DNA of 64,000 nucleotides from an uncultured Lachnospiraceae bacterium (lineage in GTDB: Bacteria > Bacillota > Clostridia > Lachnospirales > Lachnospiraceae), in contig CAJUTC010000009.1 of the NCBI GenBank assembly GCA_910589195.1, forward strand, positions 28,011 through 92,010, in the 5' to 3' direction. A program made the translations under genes and the position numbers. Positions within the stretch are counted from its first letter, which is position 1, and each line of letters opens with the position of its first letter. Of the stretch, positions 44,202 through 52,784 are shown one piece after another. Below the pieces are notes generated by a model that was not told where the DNA came from, did not search any database, and was given only the letters and a program-made list of their open reading frames with translations.

Positions 44202-45707
44202 ATGTTAAAAATGGAAATGCTAATATTCCAACTGCTTCCGATTATTCTGATTGGCCTGGCGGTTATCTTGATTCTGACCCAAGGGTACGTAAAAGCTCCG
44301 CCAGATCACGCATTTATCATATCCGGCTTGCGCAAGGAACCACGGGTTTTAATTGGACGCGCCGGATTAAAAATCCCTTTCTTTGAACAGATGGATAAGC
44401 TGTATTTAGGCCAGATCACTGTTGACATTAAAACGGATGAATACATACCTACCAATGATTTTATTAATGTTATGGTGGACGCGGTCGCAAAAGTACGGGT
44501 TGCTGACGAACCGTCCCAGATGAAACTAGCCATGCGGAACTTTTTAAATAAAGAGCCAGATAAAATCGCTTCGGATCTGCAAGACTCTCTCCAGGGAAAT
44601 ATGAGGGAAATCATAGGAACCCTTACCCTCCGGGCCATTAATACAGATCGTGATTCCTTTTCTGACCAGGTAATGGAAAAAGCTTCGAAAGACATGGAAA
44701 AACTTGGAATTGATATCCTTTCTTGCAATATCCAGAACGTAACCGATGAGCATGGTTTGATTCAAGATCTGGGTATGGATAATACGTCCAAGATCCGGAA
44801 AGACGCATCCATTGCCAAAGCAGAAGCAGAGCGGGATATTGCCATTGCCCAGGCTGCCGCTGACAAGGCATCCAATGATGCCCGTGTGTTAGCCCAAACA
44901 GAAATTGCCCAGAAAAACAACGAACTTGCCATCAAAAAAGCAGAGCTTCAAAAAGCCTCCGACACGAAAAAAGCAGAAGCAGATGCTGCGTATGAAATTC
45001 AGAAACAGGAGCAGCAGAAAACCATCCAGACCGCTACTGTTAATGCCCAAATTGCAAAAGCCGAACGTCAGGCAGAGTTGCGCAAGCAGGAAGTGGCCGT
45101 ACAGCAGCAGGCCCTGGAAGCCGAAATTAACAAAAAGGCCGATGCTGACCGTTATGCCATTGAGCAGGCTGCCGCTGCCGATTTAACCCGACGCCAGCGG
45201 GAAGCGGAAGCAAAAAAATACGAGCAGGAAATGGAAGCACAGGCCAAAAAGGCACAGGCGGAAGCCCATAAATTTGCTATGATCCAGGAAGCGGAAGGAA
45301 TCCGGGCAAAAGGCGAGGCGGAAGCAGCCGCTATTCAGGCAAAAGCGATCGCTGAGGCAGAAGGTATGGAGAAAAAAGCACAGGCTTACCAAAAGTACAA
45401 TAAAGCCGCTATGGCTGAGATGATGATCCAGGTGCTTCCAGAAATTGCCGGAAAGATTGCGGAACCCCTGTCACAAATCGATAAGATTACCATTATCGGC
45501 GGCGGAAGCGACGGCGATAACGGAGTCGGCGCGGTTGCTGGAAATGTGCCGGTGGTAATGGCAAAGCTGTTTGAATCCGTGCGGGAGGCCACCGGTGTAG
45601 ATTTGGCAGAAATTATGAAGGCCGATACGTACGATGCCAAGGTAACACGAAATGTTAATTTAACCGGCGCTCCAGATATCACATTAGGAACCTCCCAGGA
45701 AATGTAA
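44202..45707 (+). CDS. floT: flotillin-like SPFH protein
   Basis: A 501-residue flotillin. An N-terminal membrane-associated segment (LLPIILIGLAVILILTQG) is followed by the SPFH domain (about 30-200) and a long Ala/Glu/Lys/Gln coiled coil (about 200-400) with many AEAEKA-type repeats. The C-terminus contains the oligomerisation region. It organises membrane microdomains. AAAGGAG precedes the start, and a near-perfect hairpin (TTTTTCAGG with CCTGGAAAAA, 44162-44187) sits just before it. The NfeD-like partner usual for flotillins is not adjacent. Confidence 0.9.
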   Translation: MLKMEMLIFQLLPIILIGLAVILILTQGYVKAPPDHAFIISGLRKEPRVLIGRAGLKIPFFEQMDKLYLGQITVDIKTDEYIPTNDFINVMVDAVAKVRVADEPSQMKLAMRNFLNKEPDKIASDLQDSLQGNMREIIGTLTLRAINTDRDSFSDQVMEKASKDMEKLGIDILSCNIQNVTDEHGLIQDLGMDNTSKIRKDASIAKAEAERDIAIAQAAADKASNDARVLAQTEIAQKNNELAIKKAELQKASDTKKAEADAAYEIQKQEQQKTIQTATVNAQIAKAERQAELRKQEVAVQQQALEAEINKKADADRYAIEQAAAADLTRRQREAEAKKYEQEMEAQAKKAQAEAHKFAMIQEAEGIRAKGEAEAAAIQAKAIAEAEGMEKKAQAYQKYNKAAMAEMMIQVLPEIAGKIAEPLSQIDKITIIGGGSDGDNGVGAVAGNVPVVMAKLFESVREATGVDLAEIMKADTYDAKVTRNVNLTGAPDITLGTSQEM

Positions 45708-46032
45708 AAAAGTTTGTGTCTTTGGTAAGAAATGTTTCCTTTTGGGTAAGAATTCAGATATGACAATTCTTATCGAAAAAGTACCATATATCGCTATATA
45801 TCAACATATAATTTGACAAAAAATACAGGCTTTATGCGGCCTGCAAAAAGATTTCTTGATACGGAACTGTTAAACACCCAGGTACAGAAGACAGCTTTTC
45901 AATTACACTACAGTAAACATGTGTTTGCCTCTTGAATCCTGCTGCCTGATATGCTCTATTATAAGCAGAAAAAGGGAAAGCCATAGAAGCGGTTCTACCC
46001 CACAATATCAACTTTTTCCTCATTATAAGGTC

Positions 46033-46061
46033 AGCCGTCACGATTGCGAGTAGTGGCGGCT
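46033..46061 (+). terminator. terminator next to the holin-like relic
   Basis: AGCCGTCAC and GTGGCGGCT form a 9-bp stem (one G-T pair), followed by ATTTCTTTTTT. It pairs perfectly only in the plus-strand RNA, so it ends a rightward transcript: either the flotillin mRNA or an antisense RNA over the relic. Confidence 0.6.
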
Positions 46062-46146
46062 ATTTCTTTTTTCCCTTGTAAATCTGATAAATCAAATTCG
46101 CAAGGGCAACAATGAGTATTCCGATCTGGATTAAGTATGAAACCAG
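46060..46146 (-). pseudogene. holin-like toxin relic
   Basis: On the minus strand a 28-codon frame ends with LIQIGILIVALANLIYQIY followed by KGKKK and a stop. This hydrophobic segment with a basic tail is the hallmark of the small putative holin-like toxins of Firmicutes. The frame opens at a CTG after a TAA, and no ATG or ribosome site precedes it, so the N-terminal part has been lost. Confidence 0.5.
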
Positions 46147-46270
46147 TTAAGGACAAAATAAAAAATAAGCTTTTTCGGAATGTAAAGACAGAAATTAAGA
46201 ATACCTGCTACATGGAACAAATGCCTTGCAACAGTATGCACAGTGATAGTCCACAGTAATAGCGACCATC

Positions 46271-46301
46271 GGATTGTGACAACCACAATCCTGATTATAA
46301 T
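46271..46301 (+). promoter_or_regulatory. promoter of the 21-residue peptide
   Basis: -35 TTGTGA (46274-46279) and -10 TATAAT (46296-46301), 16-base spacer. An 8-bp dyad, GGATTGTG/CACAATCC (46271-46291), covers the -35 box and spacer. Confidence 0.5.
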
Positions 46302-46393
46302 GTCTTTTGAGAAAAAGATAGAAGAATATCAATTGATATATTATAATTCCTATGTTGTCCAACCTACACCCGGCAACGGGAGGAGGTGTTCAA

Positions 46394-46459
46394 ATGGAAA
46401 TCATCATTACTTTTCTAGTGACTGTCGCAGCAGGTGTGGTTTGCCATCTCATCAGCTAG
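46394..46459 (+). CDS. small hydrophobic toxin-like peptide
   Basis: A 21-codon gene, MEIIITFLVTVAAGVVCHLI plus Ser, behind an excellent GGGAGGAGG site. It is a single short membrane helix of the kind encoded by type I toxin genes. After the TAG, a different frame reads LDRYDKDSR then a stop, which looks like a hydrophilic tail put out of frame by a short deletion, so this copy may be truncated. A strong stem-loop that can terminate in both directions follows. Function not shown. Confidence 0.5.
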   Translation: MEIIITFLVTVAAGVVCHLIS

Positions 46460-46521
46460 ACAGGTATGATAAGGACAGCAGATAGCCTGGTGGGTGCTTT
46501 GCCACTATATAAAGAAAAGAA

Positions 46522-46559
46522 GAATCCCTCGACTGTACGCCATTACGGTCGGGGGATTC
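46522..46559. terminator. bidirectional terminator after the toxin-like peptide
   Basis: GAATCCCTCGAC (46522-46533) and GTCGGGGGATTC (46548-46559) form a 12-bp stem. On the minus strand it is followed by TTCTTTTCTTT; on the plus strand by GTTCTTTC. Confidence 0.65.
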
Positions 46560-46736
46560 GTTCTTTCGTCCGGAGGGCTACTTGAACCTCCGATAAAGCA
46601 AGAGGGGTAAAGCCGCCCTTTGGCTCCATGGTTTTCCAATGTCCAAAGCATCGAATATTTCCTTGTCAGGCAATCATATATGCTTTTCATTCAATTTCCG
46701 GCAAATTACCAAACTACGGGTTTTGCCTGCACATAC

Positions 46737-46940
46737 TCAACCGGGAAATCCTGCTTCCACTGTATCAAAATTTTCATCATCAAACGGTTTCATACAGCCA
46801 ATACTTTCTTTAGCGCAATGATTCCAGTATTCGCCTTTAGATGCAATTGAAATAAATTTGAGATAAAAACGCCAATTTGACAGTTTTGCAACTTCCCCTT
46901 GAAATGGCAAAGTAATTCGGCATGGCGGGTCAGAAACTAT
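46737..46940 (-). pseudogene. degenerate coding remnant downstream of the ATP-grasp gene
   Basis: An open frame without a start codon reads ...KGEYWNHCAKESIGCMKPFD... and ends in TGA; after it, another frame continues QDFPVEYVQAKPVVW to a TAA at about 46711. The coding-like character of both pieces suggests a frameshifted old gene. Family not recognised. Confidence 0.3.
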
Positions 46941-46951
46941 TGTTTTTTATG

Positions 46952-48148
46952 TTAATTTTCTCTCACTGCCAGAAGATCCTGGTAAAACGCGTCTAAATCC
47001 TTCTTTGTTTTAAAGGTTCCCACATACATCTGGTTTCCCATGGCATCGGATAATACATCGGGAATCCGTCCCATCATTTTAATCTGAGATCCATATTTTT
47101 CCATAATATCTTCATGGCTCATGACAAAATGTTTTCCGTCCCGGCGCCCTCCATAAGCGCAGTATTCATGGTCGCCTACCGGTTTGGTCGAACGGTCAAA
47201 TGCAATCATATCTGCCCAAATCTTATAAACATCCGTATTGTGAGCGTAATTAATCATGTCCGGGGTAAATCCGCCGCAAGGCCTCATATTCACTTCCAGG
47301 GCCACCACATCCCCTTTCTTTCCGATATGCTGATCCCGCAGTAAACGGAAAAATTCAAAATGAACAAAACGGCTTTTTACTCCAAAGCTTTTTACTGCCG
47401 CCCTTCCGGCCTTTAAGGTATCGGGCGAAAGCTTTTTCACAATATAATAAATGGAATTATCTCCATTATTTACAATATCCATAATCGAATAGGGCGTCAC
47501 ATTACCTGTTTCAAACATAGGATTGCCATTGGAATCTACAATGGCATCGTAAGAATTCACTTCCGCATCAATAAATTCCTCCATAATAAATGGTACGTCC
47601 GGCTCCTTATCTTTTAAAAACAGCACCAGTTGTTCCTCATTATTCAGCTTATACGTGTGGGAAGCGCCTACCCCGTTATCCGGTTTTACGATCACAGGAT
47701 AGCCCACCTCCTGAATAAAGTCCTGGCAGCCTTTTAAATCATCCACAATATGGTATCTGGCAGTGGGGATCCCTGCTTTTTGGTAATATTCCTTCATGTT
47801 GGATTTGTATTTGATTCGAGGGATATCCTCCACCTGGAAACCGCTGGTAATATGGAAGTCCGTACGGAACCTGGCATCCCGTTCCAGCCAGTATTCATTG
47901 TTCGACTCCAGCCAGTCAATCCGCCCATGCTTATAGGCAAAAAACGCAATGGCCCGATACACCTCATCTTCATTTTCCAGATTCCCCACTTTAAAATACT
48001 CATTCAAACTGTCTTTCAAATCCTGGCTCAATTCATCATAAGGCTGATCGCCGATTCCAAGTACATTCATGCCGTTCTGTTTTAGCTCTCTGCAAAACTG
48101 CCAATAATTTGTAGGAAAATTGGGGGAAATAAATATAATATTTTTCAT
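46952..48148 (-). CDS. ATP-grasp ligase-like protein
   Basis: A 398-residue ATP-grasp protein. The phosphate-binding lysine lies in YPVIVKPDNGVGASHTY; the metal-binding end is VALEVNMRPCGGFTPDM. The N-terminus MKNIIFISPNFPTNYWQFC resembles the pre-ATP-grasp domain of carboxylate-amine ligases. It should join a carboxylate to an amine or similar nucleophile using ATP. The start ATG follows GAGGATGAG; a GTG one codon earlier is possible. It is the last gene of a run with two alpha/beta hydrolases, which could act on the same substrate. Confidence 0.8.
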   Translation of the reverse strand: MKNIIFISPNFPTNYWQFCRELKQNGMNVLGIGDQPYDELSQDLKDSLNEYFKVGNLENEDEVYRAIAFFAYKHGRIDWLESNNEYWLERDARFRTDFHITSGFQVEDIPRIKYKSNMKEYYQKAGIPTARYHIVDDLKGCQDFIQEVGYPVIVKPDNGVGASHTYKLNNEEQLVLFLKDKEPDVPFIMEEFIDAEVNSYDAIVDSNGNPMFETGNVTPYSIMDIVNNGDNSIYYIVKKLSPDTLKAGRAAVKSFGVKSRFVHFEFFRLLRDQHIGKKGDVVALEVNMRPCGGFTPDMINYAHNTDVYKIWADMIAFDRSTKPVGDHEYCAYGGRRDGKHFVMSHEDIMEKYGSQIKMMGRIPDVLSDAMGNQMYVGTFKTKKDLDAFYQDLLAVREN

Positions 48149-48173
48149 CACTCATCCTCTTTGTACATTTTTC

Positions 48174-48932
48174 TTATTTTTGGCCTAAGAGATACGGCAC
48201 AAAATAGTCTACCTGCTTATACCACCAAAACCAGTCATGGGAACAGTCATGGCCCCAGTAATCCACCCATGCATGAATTCCTTTATCCATTAAAATTGAA
48301 TGAAGCTGCCTGGTAGAATTTGGCATTTCCCAGCTTCCCTGACCCACACAGATAATCACCTTCCGCTGGTTAAACAGCTCAATATAAGGATGATCATCTG
48401 GCAGGTTAGATAAGGAATGGATAGGAGAATTGTAATATACCAGTTCATTCATGTAAGACCCAAACCCATATTCCGCGGTATAGATTCCGCTTAAGGCCAG
48501 CAAACCATCAAATAAATCGGGGCGCCTGAAAAACAGATTTGCCCCATGGGTAGCGCCCAGGCTGCAGCCGAATACCAGGATTCTGGTATCTCCCTCCCAG
48601 CCATTTCTTTTATTTACCATGTCCCGGATAAACGGCACCATTTCGTCAGTAAGATACCGGATCCATTGTTCGTAACGCCATATGCGCCATTCCGGATCCC
48701 CGCTTCTGTCTGACCAGGTTTCCTGATCCACCGTATCAACCGCAAACACCATCACCTGGCCGGATTCAATCCAGGGATTCCAGGCCTCTGTCATTTTAAA
48801 ATTTTCAAAATCATAAAACCGGCCATCCTGACAAGGAATAAACAAAACAGGACGCCCGCCATGCCCGTAAACCTTACACTCCATATCCCGATTTAACGCG
48901 GAACTATAACTTTTAAAATATTGGGTTTCCAT
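48174..48932 (-). CDS. alpha/beta-hydrolase fold esterase-like protein
   Basis: A 252-residue hydrolase. The nucleophile elbow is FGCSLGATHG, with a His in GHDCSHDWFWW near the C-terminus and Asp in between. No signal peptide. The start METQYFKSYSS follows AAGGAG at a normal distance; an ATG three codons earlier abuts the site. It lies 25 bases before the ATP-grasp gene. Specificity is unknown. Confidence 0.78.
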   Translation of the reverse strand: METQYFKSYSSALNRDMECKVYGHGGRPVLFIPCQDGRFYDFENFKMTEAWNPWIESGQVMVFAVDTVDQETWSDRSGDPEWRIWRYEQWIRYLTDEMVPFIRDMVNKRNGWEGDTRILVFGCSLGATHGANLFFRRPDLFDGLLALSGIYTAEYGFGSYMNELVYYNSPIHSLSNLPDDHPYIELFNQRKVIICVGQGSWEMPNSTRQLHSILMDKGIHAWVDYWGHDCSHDWFWWYKQVDYFVPYLLGQK

Positions 48933-48992
48933 CTTACTCATCTCCTTTTCTCACGAAATCTTCATGCCACCGGCTGCAGACACGCAAAAGCC

Positions 48993-49760
48993 TTATCCAT
49001 TCTCATACAGCAATGTATTCATAAAAAACGGAATCTGCCGTTCCCAGCTTGCCTCGCAATGGGTTCCTCCGGGGACAATCCGGCTATTTAACAAAATCCC
49101 TTTTTCCAGAAGCCTGTCTGCTGTTCGCCTGAAACTGTCAAGCATTAGCTTCCGGTTTCGCAGTTCCTCCTGCCCGTAATCCATATATAAAACCGTTCCT
49201 GGCTTCACATCGGAAAGCTGAATCATAGTTTCAATCTGGGAAGCTGCCGTCCATAAGGATGGAGAAAGGGCGGCTGCCTTGGAAAACACAAAATTATATT
49301 GAAGCAGCCCATACAGGCTCATCAGGCCGCCCATAGAACTTCCCGCAATCCAGGTATGCTTCCAGTCCGGAAGCGTCCGGTAATGGGAATCAATTTCTTT
49401 CTTAAACGTAAAAACCAGCCAATCCATGGTCTGCTTCCCTTGGCCTGTAATCCTTCCAATGGAAGGATCTTGGAACGAAAAAGGGGCATACTCCTTCAGC
49501 CTTCCATGATCCGGGCTGTGGTTGCATTCTACTGCCGCAATCATGACCTGGGTTTTGGTGGCATCCATATAGGCTCCCATTCCCCAGCTTTTTCCATAAG
49601 TAGCATCCTGATCAAAAAACACATTATGTCCGTCAAACATATATAGTACCGGATAACGCCTGTTTGTATCTTCCCAGTAGGAATCTGGCAAATACAGGTA
49701 TGCGCTCCGCACCTGCCCTCCTGTTAATTCCGGTATGGTAATATCCCACTTTTCAATCAT
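48993..49760 (-). CDS. esterase (PF00756-like, enterobactin-esterase type)
   Basis: A 255-residue alpha/beta hydrolase. The N-terminus has the family pattern RYPVLYMFDGHNVF; the nucleophile is in AGSSMGGLMS, and the catalytic His in GGTHCEASW. A GGAGG site lies slightly far (13 bases) from the start. It is followed after 60 bases by the second esterase and then the ATP-grasp protein. The trio repeats as a cassette in related bacteria as far as I recall, but its chemistry is not known to me. Confidence 0.82.
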   Translation of the reverse strand: MIEKWDITIPELTGGQVRSAYLYLPDSYWEDTNRRYPVLYMFDGHNVFFDQDATYGKSWGMGAYMDATKTQVMIAAVECNHSPDHGRLKEYAPFSFQDPSIGRITGQGKQTMDWLVFTFKKEIDSHYRTLPDWKHTWIAGSSMGGLMSLYGLLQYNFVFSKAAALSPSLWTAASQIETMIQLSDVKPGTVLYMDYGQEELRNRKLMLDSFRRTADRLLEKGILLNSRIVPGGTHCEASWERQIPFFMNTLLYENG

Positions 49761-49804
49761 AATATCATACTTTCCTCCACTATTTTATCTGCCTGTCTGT
49801 TTAT

Positions 49805-50842
49805 TTAAAACATAAAATCTCCTCTTTCATCAGCCAGGCAAAAACCTGCCTGTCTTACTTGACGGCTCAGGCTTTCCTTTCCCTCTGCCGCCTCCTGATC
49901 CGTGGCAATTTTATTATCATATAAATCGTACTGCTTCCGGTTTTTTACCGGGGAAAGATTGGGCATCACCACATTAGCCCCTGCCATCAGGCCTTTTATC
50001 CTTCCGTCAAATGCCAGGGTTCCCAGGGCCGTTGTTGCCGGAAGAAGCACCTTAGGCAAAAGAATCCGCACTGCCGACAGCAAAAAAAGCGTTAATTCCA
50101 CACTTCCAGGCTTCTCATGGGCAAATTTCGTGTGGTGATGGGGAATAAACGGCCCGATCCCTACCATGTGGGGCTTTAACTCGCTTAAGAAAACCAGATC
50201 CTCTGCCAGATGCTCGCGTTTCTGCCCCGGCGAGCCTACCATAAACCCGGCCCCTGTCTGATACCCCAGCTCCTTTAGCCAGTTTAAACAGTTCTTCCGG
50301 TTTTGAAGGCTCATAGCAGGCGGGTGAAGTCGGCCATAATGAATTTCATTGGCCGTTTCGTGGCGGAGAAGGTATCGGTCGGCGCCTGCTTCCCGAAACC
50401 GCCTGTAGCTTTCATAAGGCTTTTCCCCGATTGATAAGGTGATAGCACAGTCCGTATATCCCGTTCGTATCTGCCGGATCAGGGAAACCATCCGATCGTC
50501 TGTAAAATAGGGATCTTCTCCTCCCTGAAGCACAAAGGTCCGAAATCCCAGACGGTATCCTTCCTGGCAGCAGCCTAAAATTTCTTCCTCTGTCAGGCGG
50601 TAGCGCCTGGCCTTTTTGTTTCCACACCGGATCCCACAGTAATAACAATTATTTTTACAATAATTTGTAAACTCAATCAGACCTCTGGTATATACCTTAT
50701 TCCCATAATGCTGCCTGCGGATTTGCAGCGCTCTTTGGGCTAAAGTTTGTGCTGCCTGCCTATCTTCTGCCCTGCCAATCAATTCCACATATTCTTCTTT
50801 GGATCGTTTGGGATTCTCCATAAATCGTTCAATTATATCCAA
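49805..50842 (-). CDS. hydE: [FeFe]-hydrogenase H-cluster radical SAM maturase HydE
   Basis: A 345-residue radical SAM enzyme. The cluster motif CKNNCYYC (Cys62, Cys66, Cys69) is followed by GIRCGNKKARRYRLT, and the body carries GFRTFVLQGGEDPYF and VGIGPFIPHHHTKF, the HydE signatures. It makes part of the dinuclear iron site of [FeFe]-hydrogenase in the cytoplasm. The start is a TTG with GGAGGG at 8 bases; an ATG seven codons later has no site. HydF, HydG and hydrogenase genes are not in this window. Confidence 0.9.
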   Translation of the reverse strand: MDIIERFMENPKRSKEEYVELIGRAEDRQAAQTLAQRALQIRRQHYGNKVYTRGLIEFTNYCKNNCYYCGIRCGNKKARRYRLTEEEILGCCQEGYRLGFRTFVLQGGEDPYFTDDRMVSLIRQIRTGYTDCAITLSIGEKPYESYRRFREAGADRYLLRHETANEIHYGRLHPPAMSLQNRKNCLNWLKELGYQTGAGFMVGSPGQKREHLAEDLVFLSELKPHMVGIGPFIPHHHTKFAHEKPGSVELTLFLLSAVRILLPKVLLPATTALGTLAFDGRIKGLMAGANVVMPNLSPVKNRKQYDLYDNKIATDQEAAEGKESLSRQVRQAGFCLADERGDFMF

Positions 50843-50901
50843 GCGCCGTCCCTCCTATTTTCATGGGAATCATTATAAATCCCGCACCCAAGGCCATAAC
50901 A

Positions 50902-51711
50902 TTACAATCCCTTTAAATCGGATACTCCGCTTTTTCGGATTACATCCAAAAATACTTCTTTTTTGCGGCTTGCAATCAATTCCTGAGGAAAATGGATTTC
51001 CTCAAGCATCCGGCTTACCTTCCCAAACTTCCCTACATCACAAGATACATGGGCATCTGTCCCCAAAGATACCAGCACCCCAAGTTCTGCGCAGCGTATG
51101 GCAATTTCTTTGCATAGCCGGACGGTATCCTGGCGGCCCATATCAAAGCTGTGCTCATTTAACTCAATCAGCTTATTCCTGGATTTTGCCTCTAAGAGTA
51201 CTGGATCCAGTTCAAAATTTACCTGAGAGCGGCCAATATGCCCCAAAATCAGCACTTTTTCCTGTTCCAACGCCTTCATATACATCTTGGTTCCCTGAAC
51301 TGCCGATATTCCTTCTGTATGTCGTTTTCCATGGATGCTGGCAATCACATAATCCAGCTTGGACGCAATAAACTGATCCAGCTCCTGGATAGTTTTGTAC
51401 TTCATGCCTACAATGTTTTCTTCTACCAAAATCCCGTGGCCGAAAAGATGCCCTTCCAGATCAATAATATCTGCCTCACAGCCACGAAGAAGCGTTACCC
51501 CATGCCAGCTTCTGGGCAGCACAACCTGATTAAACAGGTACTGATAATGTTTGATATGCACATCCGTAAACAGCATATCGCTGAAATGATCTGTAGTTGC
51601 TAAAAGCTCCATCCCCTGTCCGGCTGCTGCCTTCACATTTTCCTCAATTGTGGAAAATGCGTGGCGGGAATATAACGTATGGGTGTGGGTGTCACATTTG
51701 ACTGTATACAT
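50902..51711 (-). CDS. PHP-domain phosphoesterase
   Basis: A 269-residue PHP-superfamily protein of the YcdX type. Metal-binding motifs are CDTHTHTLYSRHAFST at the N-terminus, TDHFS, and later HIG and GTDAHVS. It should hydrolyse a phosphate ester (or a histidinol-phosphate-like substrate); the precise one is unknown. The start MYTVKCDTH follows AGGAAGGGG and overlaps the upstream MBL gene by 20 bases. Confidence 0.85.
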   Translation of the reverse strand: MYTVKCDTHTHTLYSRHAFSTIEENVKAAAGQGMELLATTDHFSDMLFTDVHIKHYQYLFNQVVLPRSWHGVTLLRGCEADIIDLEGHLFGHGILVEENIVGMKYKTIQELDQFIASKLDYVIASIHGKRHTEGISAVQGTKMYMKALEQEKVLILGHIGRSQVNFELDPVLLEAKSRNKLIELNEHSFDMGRQDTVRLCKEIAIRCAELGVLVSLGTDAHVSCDVGKFGKVSRMLEEIHFPQELIASRKKEVFLDVIRKSGVSDLKGL

Positions 51712-52672
51712 AGCTTTCCCCTTCCTGAATCCGTTTAATCCGGCCAAGTGCCCTTAAATGGTCAAGGTGGGACAGACATTCTCCTAACGCAAACCATTTG
51801 GAATAAATGGGTGCGTCCTCCCAACTTTCTGAATTCAGTTTCCACTTCATCCGCCCGGCAATTTCATACCCATTCAGCCCCGGATTTTGGCTTACAATAT
51901 CTTGAGCCAGTTGAAGACGGTTCTTATGATGAAGAAGGATTTCATCAATCCGTTTTTGGTAATCCCCTGATTCCCTATGGCCTGGCAAAGCCAGCTTCAC
52001 CGGGTATTCCCTAGCCTTTTTCAGGCTTTCCAGATAACTTCCCAATGAATCCTCCATCCCGTCCCAGGCTGTAATATTGGGAGATATATCAAACAAGATA
52101 TGATCCCCTGTAAACATGATCCCGTTTTCCTCCATCCAGAACATGGTATTCCCTGGCGTGTGCCCTGGAACCCAAATTGCCTTCAGGCTGTAGGTTCCAT
52201 TTTGAATCTGGTCACCGTCTGAGAGTGGAATAAACCGCTCATCGATCTTCTGTACTGACGTAACCCGGGCAGGGCTGTCTTTAGCAAACTCTTTAACCTG
52301 ATCCGCCGGAAACCCTTCTTGTAAATACCTGGAATCCATACTCTGGAACATGGTATGGGAAACGATCTTCTTCAATAACCCTAAATCAACCTGACTCATG
52401 TAAATACGGCTGCCTGGCCCCGCGAATTCCCCTACAAGTCCCGAATGATCGCTATGGAGATGGGTAATTAAAATATCCCGCCGCTCCTCTTTCGAACCAA
52501 GCTGGTTTAAACAAGTTCTAAGACTCTCCCTGCTTTCCGGCAGATTAAATCCAGTATCAATTAGTAAATCCCGTTCCTTACCTTGGATATAATAACTATT
52601 CAGCCGTTTTAACGGCGTTTGGGGAAGAGGAATCTCCAAACGGAATATATGCTTCGCAACTTCTTTTATCAT
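51692..52672 (-). CDS. metallo-beta-lactamase-fold hydrolase
   Basis: A 326-residue MBL-fold protein. Metal ligands lie in THLHSDHSGL, VPGHTPGNTM and GDHILFD; an additional C-terminal helical domain (about 240-326) looks like the winged-helix domain of the LACTB2/YcbL group. AGGTG precedes the start. It is the first gene of the operon that runs through PHP, HydE and the esterase/ATP-grasp genes, behind a clear promoter. Confidence 0.85.
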   Translation of the reverse strand: MIKEVAKHIFRLEIPLPQTPLKRLNSYYIQGKERDLLIDTGFNLPESRESLRTCLNQLGSKEERRDILITHLHSDHSGLVGEFAGPGSRIYMSQVDLGLLKKIVSHTMFQSMDSRYLQEGFPADQVKEFAKDSPARVTSVQKIDERFIPLSDGDQIQNGTYSLKAIWVPGHTPGNTMFWMEENGIMFTGDHILFDISPNITAWDGMEDSLGSYLESLKKAREYPVKLALPGHRESGDYQKRIDEILLHHKNRLQLAQDIVSQNPGLNGYEIAGRMKWKLNSESWEDAPIYSKWFALGECLSHLDHLRALGRIKRIQEGESYVYSQM

Positions 52673-52726
52673 TTCTGCACCTGCATTTCTATAATCTTTC
52701 TCACTTTAAATCAAAAAAGTATCTTT

Positions 52727-52755
52727 AGTTTAGCACTATTTTTCCGCCTTTTCAA
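52727..52755 (-). promoter_or_regulatory. promoter of the MBL-PHP-hydE unit
   Basis: On the minus strand, -35 TTGAAA (52750-52755) and -10 TAAACT (52727-52732) with 17-base spacing. It indicates that this unit is separate from the molybdoenzyme-larE unit upstream. Confidence 0.65.
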
Positions 52756-52784
52756 TATCCATTTGGCAGAAACCATATGTGTGC

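Larger units (their letters stand above)
45708..46393. other. intergenic region with toxin-like relics
   Basis: No full-length gene. It holds a TAAGAATT/AATTCTTA repeat (45747-45772), a CAGGC/GCCTG hairpin (45826-45843) followed on the minus strand by TATTTTTT, a terminator (46033-46061), a holin-like peptide relic (46060-46146) and the promoter of a second small peptide. An open frame at 45832-46041 on the minus strand is not credible as a gene. Confidence 0.4.

Noticed and set aside
45832..46041. 69-codon minus-strand open frame after the flotillin gene
   Set aside because: No ribosome site, its end lies inside a hairpin, and the sequence has no recognisable protein character.
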